Notes: generated by a model from the sequence alone, not told the origin. A stretch of DNA of 64,000 nt from Hymenobacter norwichensis DSM 15439 (GCF_000420705.1 NZ_ATVL01000009.1:496001-560000); one strand, 5' to 3'. Counted from the stretch's first letter, positions 1 to 8,610 are shown. A program made the numbers and translations.

Positions 1-55
1 CGACGACATCTACGGCCATGATAAGGCGCTGGCAAAAGAGTACTTCAACAACTAG
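1..55 (+). CDS. 3' end of an unidentified gene
   Basis: An open frame enters from the left edge and ends at a TAG at 53-55. It encodes the tail DDIYGHDKALAKEYFNN. It is followed 27 bases later by a strong inverted-repeat terminator, which supports a real gene end on this strand. Too little is present to name a family. Confidence 0.55.
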   Translation, partial: DDIYGHDKALAKEYFNN

Positions 56-81
56 CGCTGCCTGCTGCCACGCTAGATAAA

Positions 82-148
82 GCACACTAACTGAAAGGGC
101 CCCGCTCACTGCTTCTGGCAGTAGGCGGGGCCCTTTCAGTTAGTGTGC
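82..148 (+). terminator. Long inverted-repeat terminator
   Basis: Perfect 24-bp arms at 82-105 and 125-148 surround a 19-nt loop that itself contains ACTGC/GCAGT. It lies directly after the partial gene at the left edge. No long T tract follows, but the stem is very stable. Confidence 0.75.
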
Positions 149-282
149 TCCAAATAATTAATAGAGCATCGAAATTCCGTGCGCAGAATTCTTGGCATGG
201 GCTACCATTGAAACGGAACGAAACAGATTAGTATCAGATAAGAATGATAGCCACCGCAGAAATAGGGAGGCAATGTAGTGAA

Positions 283-305
283 TTACAATTGTATAACAAT
301 TGTAA
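283..305. promoter_or_regulatory. Palindromic operator candidate upstream of the XRE gene
   Basis: TTACAATTG and CAATTGTAA form perfect 9-bp arms around TATAA. A further half-site, AATTGTAA, is at 329-336. The sites lie 110-160 bp upstream of a gene for an HTH protein. Autoregulation is an inference. Confidence 0.45.
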
Positions 306-414
306 TCAGACGCAAAGTGAAGTTTTATAATTGTAAACCCTGGATATAAAAAGATCCGCGTATTTACAAAGGTAATTAGCTGATTGATTGGGCTAGTATC
401 TCATTGTGTAGTCG

Positions 415-422
415 TACATTTG
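415..422 (+). promoter_or_regulatory. Putative -7 promoter element (TACATTTG)
   Basis: This matches the Bacteroidetes -7 consensus TAnnTTTG and ends 22 nt before the ATG of the XRE gene. A TTGG at 388-391 is 23 nt upstream, longer than the usual 19-21, so only the -7 half is well supported. Confidence 0.4.
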
Positions 423-444
423 TTAATGATAGTATTACTACCCC

Positions 445-1170
445 ATGGTTGACCGTATTCGGGCGATTCTGAGCGCCCGTCAATTAACGCCTACGCAATT
501 CGCCGATACTATTGGCGTAGCCCGGCCTATTGTCAGCCATATCCTGAGCGGCCGTAACAAACCCAGTTTGGAGGTAGTGCAGAAGATAGTAGATGCCTTT
601 CCCGACGTGTCGTTGACGTGGCTGCTGAAGGGTGCCGGGAGCATGACTGCTTTGGAACCAGTTCCTGTGGCAGCAGTTCCGGCGCCAATACCCGTTGCTG
701 TGAAGCGGCCAAGCAGCTCTAAAACGCCAGAGGTACCTCGTCCTGCTCCTAGTGACCAGACGGCGGCCCGCCAACCTCCCACGCTAACCATGGTGCCTAC
801 AGCTGTGGTTTCTGATGCTAATCGGGTTGATACAAGCACTGAGTCCTTACAACGTGAGGTGGTACCATCCGTGCCAATGCCCCCTAGCCCTGATGTAGTT
901 GCTACTCCGGGTACTCATAGACCTATTGCCACAGCGCTGCTAGATGCCGTAATTCCCGCAGCACCGACGCCCCTAGCTGCCAGCTCTGATTCAGCTACGT
1001 CCTTACCTAACGCACAGGTAGCCGCTGCTGGAGCCCGCAACGACAATAACACTGGCCCTATGGTACCGTCGGCCGCCCAACCTTTTCTGAAAGCCGATAA
1101 GGCGATTCGGCGTATCGTCATCTTCTATCAAGACGGTACTTTCACCGATTATCAACCGGAAAACGCATAA
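445..1170 (+). CDS. XRE-family helix-turn-helix regulator with a disordered linker
   Basis: Residues 1 to about 66 form a Cro/C1-type helix-turn-helix domain (TPTQFADTIGVARPIVSHIL, then GRNKPSLEVVQKI and a WLLKG end). Such domains bind DNA operators as dimers. The next 150 or so residues are rich in Pro, Ala, Ser, Thr and Val and look disordered. The last 25 residues become ordered again (AIRRIVIFYQDGTFTDYQP), suggesting a conserved tail of unknown role. ATG at 445 is the first start and directly opens the HTH. A palindrome with an extra half-site lies upstream (283-336) and may be its own operator. Targets are unknown. Confidence 0.85.
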   Translation: MVDRIRAILSARQLTPTQFADTIGVARPIVSHILSGRNKPSLEVVQKIVDAFPDVSLTWLLKGAGSMTALEPVPVAAVPAPIPVAVKRPSSSKTPEVPRPAPSDQTAARQPPTLTMVPTAVVSDANRVDTSTESLQREVVPSVPMPPSPDVVATPGTHRPIATALLDAVIPAAPTPLAASSDSATSLPNAQVAAAGARNDNNTGPMVPSAAQPFLKADKAIRRIVIFYQDGTFTDYQPENA

Positions 1171-1909
1171 GCTGGCAACCGTATTATCTGCTGGTAGCAG
1201 TGCTATTATCCCTGCCAAATGAGAGCTGGTATGCTAACCATTTCTGCCGCAGTTTGAGCGTAGGAAATGCAATTTGTCAGTACCTCTCTATAGCATCTTT
1301 CGGATACTTTGTAAGGTTGAGTTAGGTATGCATAAGTGGTCAGCATCGAATGGTAGTCAGGTGAGAATAATGCAGGTTGTCATAGTGGGTAATTATTGAA
1401 TTATTGAGCTATATTTTTGTTTTATAAAACGCTTAATATCAGCAAGTGGTACCTGTGAGGTTAAGTATCTATTTAGTATACTATGTGGCTATTATGAGGT
1501 TGATAAAGTGTAATAACGCGAAATGCTAAGAAGTGCAGTCAATTGCATTGAAAATGCTAAGAACCTTACCAAGATAATCGAGTAAGGAAAATCATAGTGC
1601 AATTCGAAAACAGCGCGCTAATCGAGTTAGCCTTGCTAAAACTCTGATACGATAGTAGGGGTGCAGAATAGTAGTAGCCAGCTGCTGACTATCTTACAGC
1701 TGTTGGGGCCGGGACGACTGCAATAGCCAACACAAACAGTGGGGTAGGTGTTATTGATTGTTGTCAAAAGTAATCAGTTGGTCCGCCAATGAGTACTGCA
1801 CTGAAAGCTGATCTAGAGAGACATTTCTATTTCACCACCAAACCTGTCAACTCGCCCAGCGGCGTTGCGTAAAGCCACCAAACCTCAGTCATTAAGCTTG
1901 AAAGTATCC
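1171..1909. other. Intergenic stretch without a supported gene
   Basis: No open frame with recognisable protein features was found on either strand. The stretch contains short direct repeats: AAATGCTAAGAA occurs twice around 1520 and 1555, and TAATCGAGT occurs twice around 1577 and 1619. Their role is unknown. Confidence 0.5.
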
Positions 1910-1940
1910 TTGGCGATTTTCGGGGTGGTGCTTACCTTTG
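1910..1940 (+). promoter_or_regulatory. Promoter TTGG-N19-TACCTTTG of the small lipoprotein gene
   Basis: TTGG at 1910-1913 and TACCTTTG at 1933-1940 have the 19-nt spacing typical of the Bacteroidetes major promoter. The -7 box ends only 4 nt before the ATG at 1945. Transcription would therefore start at or next to the start codon, giving a leaderless mRNA. Confidence 0.7.
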
Positions 1941-1944
1941 GGAC

Positions 1945-2112
1945 ATGAAAAAATTCCGTCTGCTTCTCCTGCTCGCCGTTAACGCCTCGTTATTCCTGGC
2001 ATCTTGCTCGCAAGCCCCCGATGCCGAAAAAGATCCTAACGCGGATGCCGAATACAAACGCAGCCACCGCCCCGAAGGCTACCGGGAGGCCCAGCGCAGC
2101 AACGCCGACTAG
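1945..2112 (+). CDS. Small lipoprotein (55 residues)
   Basis: The product begins MKKFRLLLLLAVNASLFLASC and continues with a short, highly charged tail ending EAQRSNAD. The lipobox LASC puts the lipidated cysteine at residue 21, so the mature part is only about 35 residues. Processing by signal peptidase II and membrane anchoring are expected from the lipobox. A well-formed promoter sits directly in front and a terminator follows at 2208, so this is an independent transcription unit. No family or function is recognised. Confidence 0.75.
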   Translation: MKKFRLLLLLAVNASLFLASCSQAPDAEKDPNADAEYKRSHRPEGYREAQRSNAD

Positions 2113-2207
2113 TCGCTTCTTCTGAATCCTATTTGTATAGCCAGCCTGCATGGCTACTGCTGCGCGCTTGCCATAGCGTGGCTAGTACCAGAGCAAATTG
2201 ACACATA

Positions 2208-2247
2208 CAGAAAGCCCCACCAGAATCTTATCTGGTGGGGCTTTCTG
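2208..2247. terminator. Hairpin terminator between convergent genes
   Basis: Arms of 17 bp at 2208-2224 and 2231-2247 are perfect and enclose a 6-nt loop. It separates the lipoprotein gene (+) from the gene ending at 2269 (-), so it probably works in both directions. Confidence 0.8.
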
Positions 2248-2268
2248 CTTTGTTGGGAACCGAAAAAG

Positions 2269-2745
2269 CTACTTGGCTAAGACGGCCGCCGGAGACGGTA
2301 GTAGCTCGGGTAGTTGAATGCCATCCAGCAAATGGTTTTCCAGCAGCATAGCCCACGTCCGAAGATAGAGCACTACGTCGTCGCGCTGGTTGTGGCGCAG
2401 GGCGTCGCGGCGCTCAAATGGAATAGCAGCCCGAATGGTTGGGTCGGACAATTTTTCGAGGTGCGTGAGGTCGGTACGGGTGAAGCCCAGAGCCAGCATC
2501 TCGTCTATAGTCGTATCAATGGGCAGGCCGCTAGTGGGGCAGTAGTCGATTAGCTGCCGCTCCCAGTCGCCGTAACGCTGCATGGCACGGGCGTGAATTT
2601 CTCCTTTGGTCAGCTTGGTAATGGTCTGGGCTAGGTGGCCACAGTTGCAGCTGCCCATATGGCCCCATTGGTAAGGAGCCTGCGTGGCTAAGCGGTGAGC
2701 GGTGTCGCGGAGTGCCTGAATGACGGGAAGAGTGCTATTAGCCAT
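2269..2745 (-). CDS. Conserved hypothetical protein (158 residues)
   Basis: From the ATG at 2745 the product starts MANSTLPVIQALRDTAHRL and carries HMGSCNCGHL, a Cys/His-rich stretch (CNCGH), followed by a charged helical region. No signal peptide or membrane segment is visible. A GTG at 2856 would add 37 residues, but that extension has no clear features. The ATG is preferred because GACGTTTG, resembling a -7 box, lies 4 nt upstream of it. The CNCGH stretch could bind a metal, which is an inference. No function is assigned. Confidence 0.65.
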   Translation of the reverse strand: MANSTLPVIQALRDTAHRLATQAPYQWGHMGSCNCGHLAQTITKLTKGEIHARAMQRYGDWERQLIDYCPTSGLPIDTTIDEMLALGFTRTDLTHLEKLSDPTIRAAIPFERRDALRHNQRDDVVLYLRTWAMLLENHLLDGIQLPELLPSPAAVLAK

Positions 2746-2897
2746 AAAACAAACGTCGTCGGATGAGGGAAGGGCAGCGGCAACTTCACCGCTGTTCGTA
2801 AAAGCCTGTTGCAAGCTGTTTTGTTTGCTGAGAAGCAGAGTACGCGCTACGCTCACAGTTTTACTACAGAAGATAGGAGTTTTTCGTTTCCAGAAAG

Positions 2898-2930
2898 CAA
2901 AACAGCCCCGGCAACGTGCCGAGGCTGTTC
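2898..2930 (-). terminator. Terminator of the DEAD-box helicase gene
   Basis: The hairpin AACAGCCCCGGC / GCCGAGGCTGTT at 2901-2929 (one mismatch) is followed on the minus strand by a run of T. It lies 22 nt downstream of the helicase stop. Confidence 0.75.
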
Positions 2931-2951
2931 CTAAAAAGAGCCTAAGAGCGA

Positions 2952-4385
2952 CTAGCGTCCGTTGTTGCCACCGCGGAAAGAGCGGCGGCCACCTTGCCCG
3001 GAGTTAGCGTTGGAGGAGGCATTGCCTGCGGGCCGGTCGCCGGAAGGGCGGGCGGTAGCGGGGCGGTTGCCGGTAGCACGGTTACGGTCGGGGCCGCCGC
3101 GCTGGGCACCGGCCTCATGACTAGGGCGCGGTGGGCGTGCCGAGCTGCCTTCGCGGCCGGTGCGGGGTGGCCGGCCGGCCGGACCTTTTGGCCGCTTAAT
3201 CGATTCGCTGCCGTGCAGCAATACCGGCGCTACTGCGCGGGTGGTGTAGGGGTGGTTAGCAACGAGGTCAATCTGCCGACGAATCAGTTTCTGAATGTCC
3301 TGCAAGTAGGCGCGCTCCTCTTCCTCCACAAACGTGAGGGCCGTACCAAAAGCACCAGCGCGACCCGTGCGGCCAATGCGGTGCACATAGGTTTCCGGCT
3401 CGTTGGGTACTTCGTAGTTGATAACGTGGGTCAGGTCGTCCACGTCGATGCCCCGAGCGGCAATGTCGGTAGCTACTAGTACGCGGGTGGAGCCAGCTTT
3501 GAAGTTGCTGAGGGCCCGTTGCCGGTGGTTCTGCGACTTGTTGCCGTGAATAGCTTCGGCCGGAATGTTGGCTTTGGCCAGGGTCTTCACCACCTTGTCG
3601 GCGCCGTGCTTGGTGCGTGTAAACACCAGCACCCGCTTGATGTTGGCGTCCTGTAATACGTGCTCCAGCAAGTCGGCCTTGTCGTTTTTGTCAACCAGGT
3701 ATACACCCTGCGTTACCGTATCGGCAGTGCTGGAAACCGGCGTCACGGCCACCTTCACTGGGTTCGGCTTGAGGATGGTGTTGGCTAGCTCCTGGATGGG
3801 GGCGGGCATAGTGGCTGAGAAGAACAGCGTCTGCCGGGAAGTAGGCAGCTTGGGCAAAATCCGCTTGATGTCGTGGATGAAGCCCATGTCGAGCATCCGG
3901 TCGGCTTCGTCGAGCACGAATACTTCCACGTTGCGCAAATCCACGAAGCCCTGGCTCATCAGGTCGAGCAGGCGGCCAGGCGTGGCAATCAGTACTTCCA
4001 CGCCGCGCTTCAGGGTTTGCACCTGCGCGTGCTGGCTTACGCCACCGAAGATAACGGTGGAGCGGAGCTTAGGTAGGTGACGGCCATAAGCGCCGAAACT
4101 CTCATTGATTTGGATGGCTAGCTCCCGAGTAGGAGTGAGCACCAGGCACCGAATGCGGCCGGGCGCGGTGCGCGCAACCTGGGCAGTCTGGTGCAGAATC
4201 TGAAGAATCGGGACGGTGAAGGCGGCGGTTTTGCCGGTGCCGGTCTGGGCAACGCCTAGCAGGTCGTGGCCTTCCAGCACTTGCGGAATAGCCTGCTGCT
4301 GGATAGGGGTTGGGTTGGTGTAGCCTTCCTCGTGCAGAGCACGCAGGATAGGGTCAATCAGGTTGAGTTCGTCGAAAGACATCAA
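2952..4385 (-). CDS. DEAD-box ATP-dependent RNA helicase, RhlE-like
   Basis: All core motifs are visible in order: Q motif (GYTNPTPIQ, about 21-29), Walker A AQTGTGKT (46-53), PTRELA (85-90), TPGR, DEAD (159-162), SAT (190-192), RGID, and HRIGRTGR near the end of the second RecA domain. The enzyme unwinds short RNA duplexes using ATP, typically in ribosome assembly or RNA turnover. The C-terminal 90 or so residues are low-complexity and rich in Arg, Gly, Pro and Asn (ending RGGNNGR), a usual RNA-binding tail. Two adjacent ATGs (4385 and 4382) are both possible starts. A GACCTTTG box at 4451-4458 could be its -7 element. Confidence 0.95.
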   Translation of the reverse strand: MMSFDELNLIDPILRALHEEGYTNPTPIQQQAIPQVLEGHDLLGVAQTGTGKTAAFTVPILQILHQTAQVARTAPGRIRCLVLTPTRELAIQINESFGAYGRHLPKLRSTVIFGGVSQHAQVQTLKRGVEVLIATPGRLLDLMSQGFVDLRNVEVFVLDEADRMLDMGFIHDIKRILPKLPTSRQTLFFSATMPAPIQELANTILKPNPVKVAVTPVSSTADTVTQGVYLVDKNDKADLLEHVLQDANIKRVLVFTRTKHGADKVVKTLAKANIPAEAIHGNKSQNHRQRALSNFKAGSTRVLVATDIAARGIDVDDLTHVINYEVPNEPETYVHRIGRTGRAGAFGTALTFVEEEERAYLQDIQKLIRRQIDLVANHPYTTRAVAPVLLHGSESIKRPKGPAGRPPRTGREGSSARPPRPSHEAGAQRGGPDRNRATGNRPATARPSGDRPAGNASSNANSGQGGRRSFRGGNNGR

Positions 4386-4758
4386 AAATAAAAAAAGCGA
4401 GGCCGTGCCCTAATGGTGGCCAGATGGGCAGTGGGTACTAAGCAAGACTGCAAAGGTCGGTGGTTTTGCGCCGAAATAGGCGCGGCCCCGGGTAGCCAAC
4501 CTAGTTTTAAGCCGGAAAACCAGCGCAACGCCTAAGCTGAAAAGGCAGAAAAAGCCACTCAACGCTAGCAATTACCCGTAAACCGGGGCGCATCCTAGTA
4601 GGAAAAGAAAGCCGTATAAAAAGTGCGCGTCGCTTACTCAGCAACACCATAAACCGCTAAAACGGTTGCAGCAGGGGAAGGTATTCCCGCTGACTAACAC
4701 GTTAGACGCGGTTTTCCGTTTACTTTCCTGAAAAATACTTGCTCATCCACTCTGCCAT
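4386..4758. other. Intergenic region between divergent helicase and Nudix genes
   Basis: No gene is supported. The stretch must hold both divergent promoters. The only recognisable element is GACCTTTG on the minus strand (4451-4458), similar to the -7 consensus, 66 nt upstream of the helicase ATG. Confidence 0.4.
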
Positions 4759-5271
4759 ATGGAAATAGTTAACCGAGAAACTGCCTACGACGGTCATTTT
4801 AAATTGAAGCTGCTCACCGTGCAGGACGGCGACAAACAACTCAAGCGCGAACGATTTGAACCCGGAAAAGCGGTAGCAGCGCTGGTATGGGACACTCAGC
4901 AGGAACGCTACCTGTTCACTCGGCAATACCGGGTAGGGGCAGAAGCGGAGATGCTAGAAATAGCCGCTGGCATGATCGACAACGACGAAGAGCCGGAAGC
5001 TGCCATGCGCCGCGAGATTCAGGAAGAACTCGGCTTCGACGTAGACCGCATCGAACAGATTGCTCACATGTATCCTTCACCCGGTGGCAGCGCCGAAACC
5101 ATTACTGTTTTTTACGCCGAGGTCAGCAACCAGAGCGGTAAAGGCGGCGGACTAGAAGCAGAAAACGAGAAAATAGAACTGGTATCTCTCACGCGTGAAC
5201 AATTGATCGGCCAGCAGTTAGAAGACGCTAAGACGATTATTGCCGTGCAATGGGTGCAGCTGCGCAAATAA
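4759..5271 (+). CDS. Nudix hydrolase, ADP-ribose pyrophosphatase type
   Basis: The Nudix box spans residues 71-93 and fits GX5EX7REUXEEXGU exactly (G71, E77, R85, E86, E89, E90, G92). The downstream YPSPGGSAETITVFYAEV is characteristic of the NudF/ADP-ribose pyrophosphatase branch. The predicted reaction cleaves ADP-ribose to AMP and ribose 5-phosphate. The 170-residue length fits the family. The gene stands alone, bounded downstream by a 35-bp inverted repeat. Exact substrate is not certain, since the branch also includes GDP-mannose and other nucleoside-diphosphate sugar hydrolases. Confidence 0.9.
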   Translation: MEIVNRETAYDGHFKLKLLTVQDGDKQLKRERFEPGKAVAALVWDTQQERYLFTRQYRVGAEAEMLEIAAGMIDNDEEPEAAMRREIQEELGFDVDRIEQIAHMYPSPGGSAETITVFYAEVSNQSGKGGGLEAENEKIELVSLTREQLIGQQLEDAKTIIAVQWVQLRK

Positions 5272-5307
5272 AACTGCTTAGGTTGCGTAAGACTACAAAA
5301 GCTATTA

Positions 5308-5382
5308 ACCCATTTGCATAAACACGTAAAAATCCGTTTCTGGTAATCAGAAACGGATTTTTACGTGTTTATGCAAATGGGT
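5308..5382. terminator. Perfect 35-bp inverted repeat between convergent genes
   Basis: Arms at 5308-5342 and 5348-5382 are perfectly complementary and enclose a 5-nt loop. The stem includes A and T runs in both orientations. It lies between the Nudix gene (+) and the gene ending at 5388 (-), as expected for a bidirectional terminator. Confidence 0.8.
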
Positions 5383-5387
5383 CCAAT

Positions 5388-5948
5388 CTATTGAACCTTC
5401 ACAATATACTCAAATGTTTGCTTGGTCTTGGCGTCGTTGATAAGTAAGGTTAGCTCCTGTGGAGCCTCTGTTTTAACAAATGGAATACTGCGCTTGCTCA
5501 TGTATAAGTCGCGGTTCCAGAAGCGGCCACTGCCAGCAGCCAGCGCTGGTACGTTGAGTAGCTCCTGGCCCTCCTTGTTTTTCGCTACTACGCTCAGCAA
5601 AGCCGGGTCGGCGTTGGCCGACCCGCGGCGGTACATCGTCACGCTCAGCTCTCCGCCGGGCGGCAGCTGGCTGAACCGGCGCTGGTAAGTGGTATCGGCC
5701 CAGTTCTTGATTTTTTTCAGCGCATCAATTTCCGTGAGCAGGTCAGCGTAGGGACGGTAGGCTACACGCGTTACGCAGGCATCTACCTCGGCGTCCTCGT
5801 CGGTGTTCTTGGTGACATTGAGCACGTAAGGGCACTCGTCGTCTTTTTTGGCTACCATGTATTTCTTGCGCGGCTTGCCCGGCATGTACTGGGCCGAAGC
5901 CGCTAAGGTGCAAGTTAACAGTGCGGCTAGTAGAATGACTTTCTTCAT
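5388..5948 (-). CDS. Secreted hypothetical protein
   Basis: The product is 186 residues. It opens with a clear signal peptide (MKKVILLAALLTCTLAASAQ, cleavage near residue 20) and has no further membrane segment. The mature part is mixed alpha/beta with many charged residues. Two cysteines, one in DECPYV and one in DACVTR, could form a disulfide. No family is recognised. It is transcribed alone towards the Nudix gene and ends at the shared inverted repeat. A periplasmic or surface location is likely. Confidence 0.7.
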   Translation of the reverse strand: MKKVILLAALLTCTLAASAQYMPGKPRKKYMVAKKDDECPYVLNVTKNTDEDAEVDACVTRVAYRPYADLLTEIDALKKIKNWADTTYQRRFSQLPPGGELSVTMYRRGSANADPALLSVVAKNKEGQELLNVPALAAGSGRFWNRDLYMSKRSIPFVKTEAPQELTLLINDAKTKQTFEYIVKVQ

Positions 5949-6188
5949 ATAAAAACCAGTTATATAGCTAAAAATAAGGTTTCAGCTCTTCAAAGATAAC
6001 TAGCTGGCGCAAGGTGTGTACTGGTTTTCGTCCAAAAATTGTTCTGACCCGTTGAGGTGGGCCTGTTTGCTGACCAAGCGCCGACTGTGCTGGCCTTGGC
6101 CGGGAAACGTGACCTAACCGTAACCTGTGGGTAACCCTTACATCATAGCGCAAGCCGAAATTTGAGACGGGTAAAACGGCTTCTCATT

Positions 6189-6407
6189 ATGCATGCTCCC
6201 GTTACAATGCCCCTGCTGCGCCGGATGGTGCGCGGGCTGGCCTACGTCGTGTTTCAGTTGGCACTATTTGGCGCCTTCCTTTTGCGCTCCGTAGGCGCTT
6301 TGCAGTTTCCGCTGCGCTTTCACAGCGCCGCCGAAGATTCGCAGAACGTTCTGCCCACCCGGCGCACGCTGCCTAGTGCGCGCCTTAAAACCCGGCCGGC
6401 CCTTTGA
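6189..6407 (+). CDS. Possible small protein coupled to the metallophosphoesterase gene
   Basis: An open frame from ATG 6189 encodes 72 residues with one hydrophobic segment (LAYVVFQLALFGAFLL) followed by a basic tail. Its TGA (6405-6407) overlaps the TTG start of the next gene (6404-6406), a layout typical of translational coupling. Against it, the tail composition is Arg/Pro-rich as in chance frames of GC-rich DNA. It may be a one-span membrane peptide or not a gene. Confidence 0.35.
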   Translation: MHAPVTMPLLRRMVRGLAYVVFQLALFGAFLLRSVGALQFPLRFHSAAEDSQNVLPTRRTLPSARLKTRPAL

Positions 6408-7297
6408 GCACGTCAGCTTCTCCCCGGAAAAAACGCCGCCACGTAGACGTGGCCGTGGTGTCGGATGTTCACTTGGGTACCTATGGCTGCCATGCCACTG
6501 AGCTGCTGCGCTACCTGAAAAGCATCAAGCCCAAAGTGCTGGTGCTCAACGGCGACATCGTGGACATTTGGCAGTTCAGCAAAAGCTACTGGCCGGCCCC
6601 GCACATGCGGGTCGTGCGCCATCTGGCCGGGCTGGCCGCCAAAGGCACCCATATTCACTACCTCACCGGCAACCACGACGAGCTGCTGCGCAAGTTTGCC
6701 GGCACCCGGCTCGGGCACTTTCGCATCGACAACAAGCTGGTGCTGGAACTGCCGCACGGCCGCACCTGGCTGTTCCACGGCGACGTCTTCGACGTGACCA
6801 TGCAACATTCGCGTTGGCTGGCAAAACTCGGCGCCAAGGGCTACGACTTACTCATTCTGATAAACCGGCTAGCAAATTGGGGGCTGCACCGATTGGGCCG
6901 TCCGCGAGTCGCGCTTTCCAAGGTGGTGAAGGACAGGGTGAAAAGCGCGGTGAGTTTGGTGAGCGACTTCGAGGCTACGGCCGCCACCATTGCCGCCGAC
7001 CAGGGCTATAGCTACGTGGCCTGCGGGCACATTCACTGCCCCGAAATCCGGCAGGTCAGCACCGAGAAAGGGGAGGTAGTGTACCTAAATTCCGGCGACT
7101 GGGTGGAAAACCTGACTGCGCTGGAATACACCGCTACCGCCGGCTGGCAGCTCTACCGCTACGCCGACGACCCCCGCATGCCCACCGACGCCAACCCGGC
7201 CCCCGATGAAATGGACGAGGACGATTCGGTGGCCGACACGTCCGTCGCAACGCTGCTGGACGACCTGCTGGCCGAATTTCAATTGCGCCGTTCTTAA
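6404..7297 (+). CDS. UDP-2,3-diacylglucosamine diphosphatase-like metallophosphoesterase
   Basis: The calcineurin-like motifs are all present: SDVHLG (D21, H23), NGDIVD (D51, D54), GNHD (N90-D92), HGD and CGHIHCP. These bind two metal ions in hydrolases of phosphate esters and pyrophosphates. LpxH, the closest well-known relative, acts in lipid A synthesis, but this soluble group is broader and the substrate is unproven. A stop in frame at 6386 limits the start to about 6404, where a TTG overlaps the preceding stop. The glycosyltransferase gene follows 108 bp downstream on the same strand, so both may serve surface-glycolipid metabolism. Confidence 0.85.
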   Translation: MSTSASPRKKRRHVDVAVVSDVHLGTYGCHATELLRYLKSIKPKVLVLNGDIVDIWQFSKSYWPAPHMRVVRHLAGLAAKGTHIHYLTGNHDELLRKFAGTRLGHFRIDNKLVLELPHGRTWLFHGDVFDVTMQHSRWLAKLGAKGYDLLILINRLANWGLHRLGRPRVALSKVVKDRVKSAVSLVSDFEATAATIAADQGYSYVACGHIHCPEIRQVSTEKGEVVYLNSGDWVENLTALEYTATAGWQLYRYADDPRMPTDANPAPDEMDEDDSVADTSVATLLDDLLAEFQLRRS

Positions 7298-7405
7298 CGG
7301 CTACTTCTTAAGTACTCTAAGGTTCCTGGAAGCCGCTTCTCGTCCGCCTACAACTGTTAAACAACCCGCCACCACCAACCAGGCGCTACGTATCACTAAG
7401 AAAGA

Positions 7406-8413
7406 ATGCCCCGAATTCTCTATGCCATCCAAGGTACCGGTAACGGCCACCTGAGCCGCGCCCTCGATATTATCCCGCTGCTACAAGCGCGGGCTTCGCA
7501 GGTTGATTTGCTGGTGAGCGGCCCGCCCGCCGATATCCAACTGCCGTTTTCGGTGCGCTACCGCTGCCACGGCATGGGCTTTATCTTCGGGAAGAAGGGG
7601 GGCATCAATTTCGTGAAAACGTTCTGGCAGTTAAATTCCACCGCTTTTCTGCGCGAAATGCGGATGCTGCCCGTAGAAAGCTACGATTTAGTGATTAACG
7701 ATTTCGAGCCGGTGTCGGCGTGGGCCTGCCGGCTGCGCAACGTGCCGTGCGTGGCGCTCAGCCACCAAAGTGCCGTACTCAGCGCCGCCGCCCCCCGCCC
7801 CAAGAATGAGGACATGGTAGGCCGGGCCGTGCTGCGCCATTATGCCCCCGCCACTCAGCACTTCGGCTTTCATTTTCAGCGCTACGACGCCCATACCACC
7901 ACGCCCGTTATTCGGCAGCAGGTGCGCAATCTGGCCCCGCAAAACGACGGTCACTACACCGTGTACCTGCCCGCCTTCGACGAAGAAACGCTGGTGAAAC
8001 GCCTGCGTTACCTGAGCCGCGACGTGCGCTGGGAAGTGTTCAGCAAGCACAGTACGCAGGAGTCGGAGCACGGCAACGTACGAGTGCGGCCGGTGAGTGG
8101 CGCGGCTTTCACCAGCAGCCTGGCCCGCAGTGCCGGCGTGTTGTGTGGGGCCGGATTCGAGACGCCAGCCGAGGCGCTGTATTTGGGTAAGAAGTTGTTG
8201 GTGGTGCCCATGCGCAACCAGTATGAGCAGGCCTGCAACGCCGCCGCCCTGGCAGATATGGGCGTGCCGGTAGTGAAAAATCTAAAGGATAAAAGCCTGG
8301 GAGTGCTGGACGATTGGCTGCGTAACGGCACCGTGGTGCCCGTTGAGTATCCCGATGAAACCGGTGAGGTGCTAGACAAACTGCTAGCCGAATCGTTGGT
8401 GGCAGCCGTGTAG
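7406..8413 (+). CDS. Glycosyltransferase of the GT28/MurG-like fold
   Basis: The 335-residue product starts with the Gly-rich loop GTGNGHLSRA (residues 10-19), typical of GT-B transferases that use UDP-sugars. The C-terminal half has the donor-site signature GAGFETPAEALYLGKK followed by VVPMRNQYEQACNA. No signal peptide or membrane span is seen, so it probably works at the cytoplasmic face. It follows a lipid A-type metallophosphoesterase in the same direction, which suggests a glycolipid acceptor. The exact sugar and acceptor cannot be read from sequence. Confidence 0.8.
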   Translation: MPRILYAIQGTGNGHLSRALDIIPLLQARASQVDLLVSGPPADIQLPFSVRYRCHGMGFIFGKKGGINFVKTFWQLNSTAFLREMRMLPVESYDLVINDFEPVSAWACRLRNVPCVALSHQSAVLSAAAPRPKNEDMVGRAVLRHYAPATQHFGFHFQRYDAHTTTPVIRQQVRNLAPQNDGHYTVYLPAFDEETLVKRLRYLSRDVRWEVFSKHSTQESEHGNVRVRPVSGAAFTSSLARSAGVLCGAGFETPAEALYLGKKLLVVPMRNQYEQACNAAALADMGVPVVKNLKDKSLGVLDDWLRNGTVVPVEYPDETGEVLDKLLAESLVAAV

Positions 8414-8610
8414 CCGTTGAACATAACCGATACTCCATTTGCGTTGGGTAGGCTCTGCCGGCTACCAGCACTAGCCTGTTGCGCGTTGCCGTAAGCAGGA
8501 GAGAGGCGTGGTATCTCCATTTCCTGCCCCCAACTGCCCAGCTTCTGCGCTCCGTATAGCTATAGCCGCCTATTATCTATAAGTCTAGCCTCCGTTTAAC
8601 TCTTTTCAGC

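Noticed and set aside
480..839. Long open frames antisense to the XRE gene
   Set aside because: They overlap the sense gene fully, have no conserved features, and are typical shadows in GC-rich DNA.
2314..2553. Open frame on the plus strand across the gene 2269-2745
   Set aside because: It lies opposite a gene with better coding character and has no recognisable domain or start context.
5968..6153. Short minus-strand frame (61 codons) upstream of 5948
   Set aside because: No signal, domain, or promoter support; it occupies the gap between divergent units and is Arg-rich as expected by chance.
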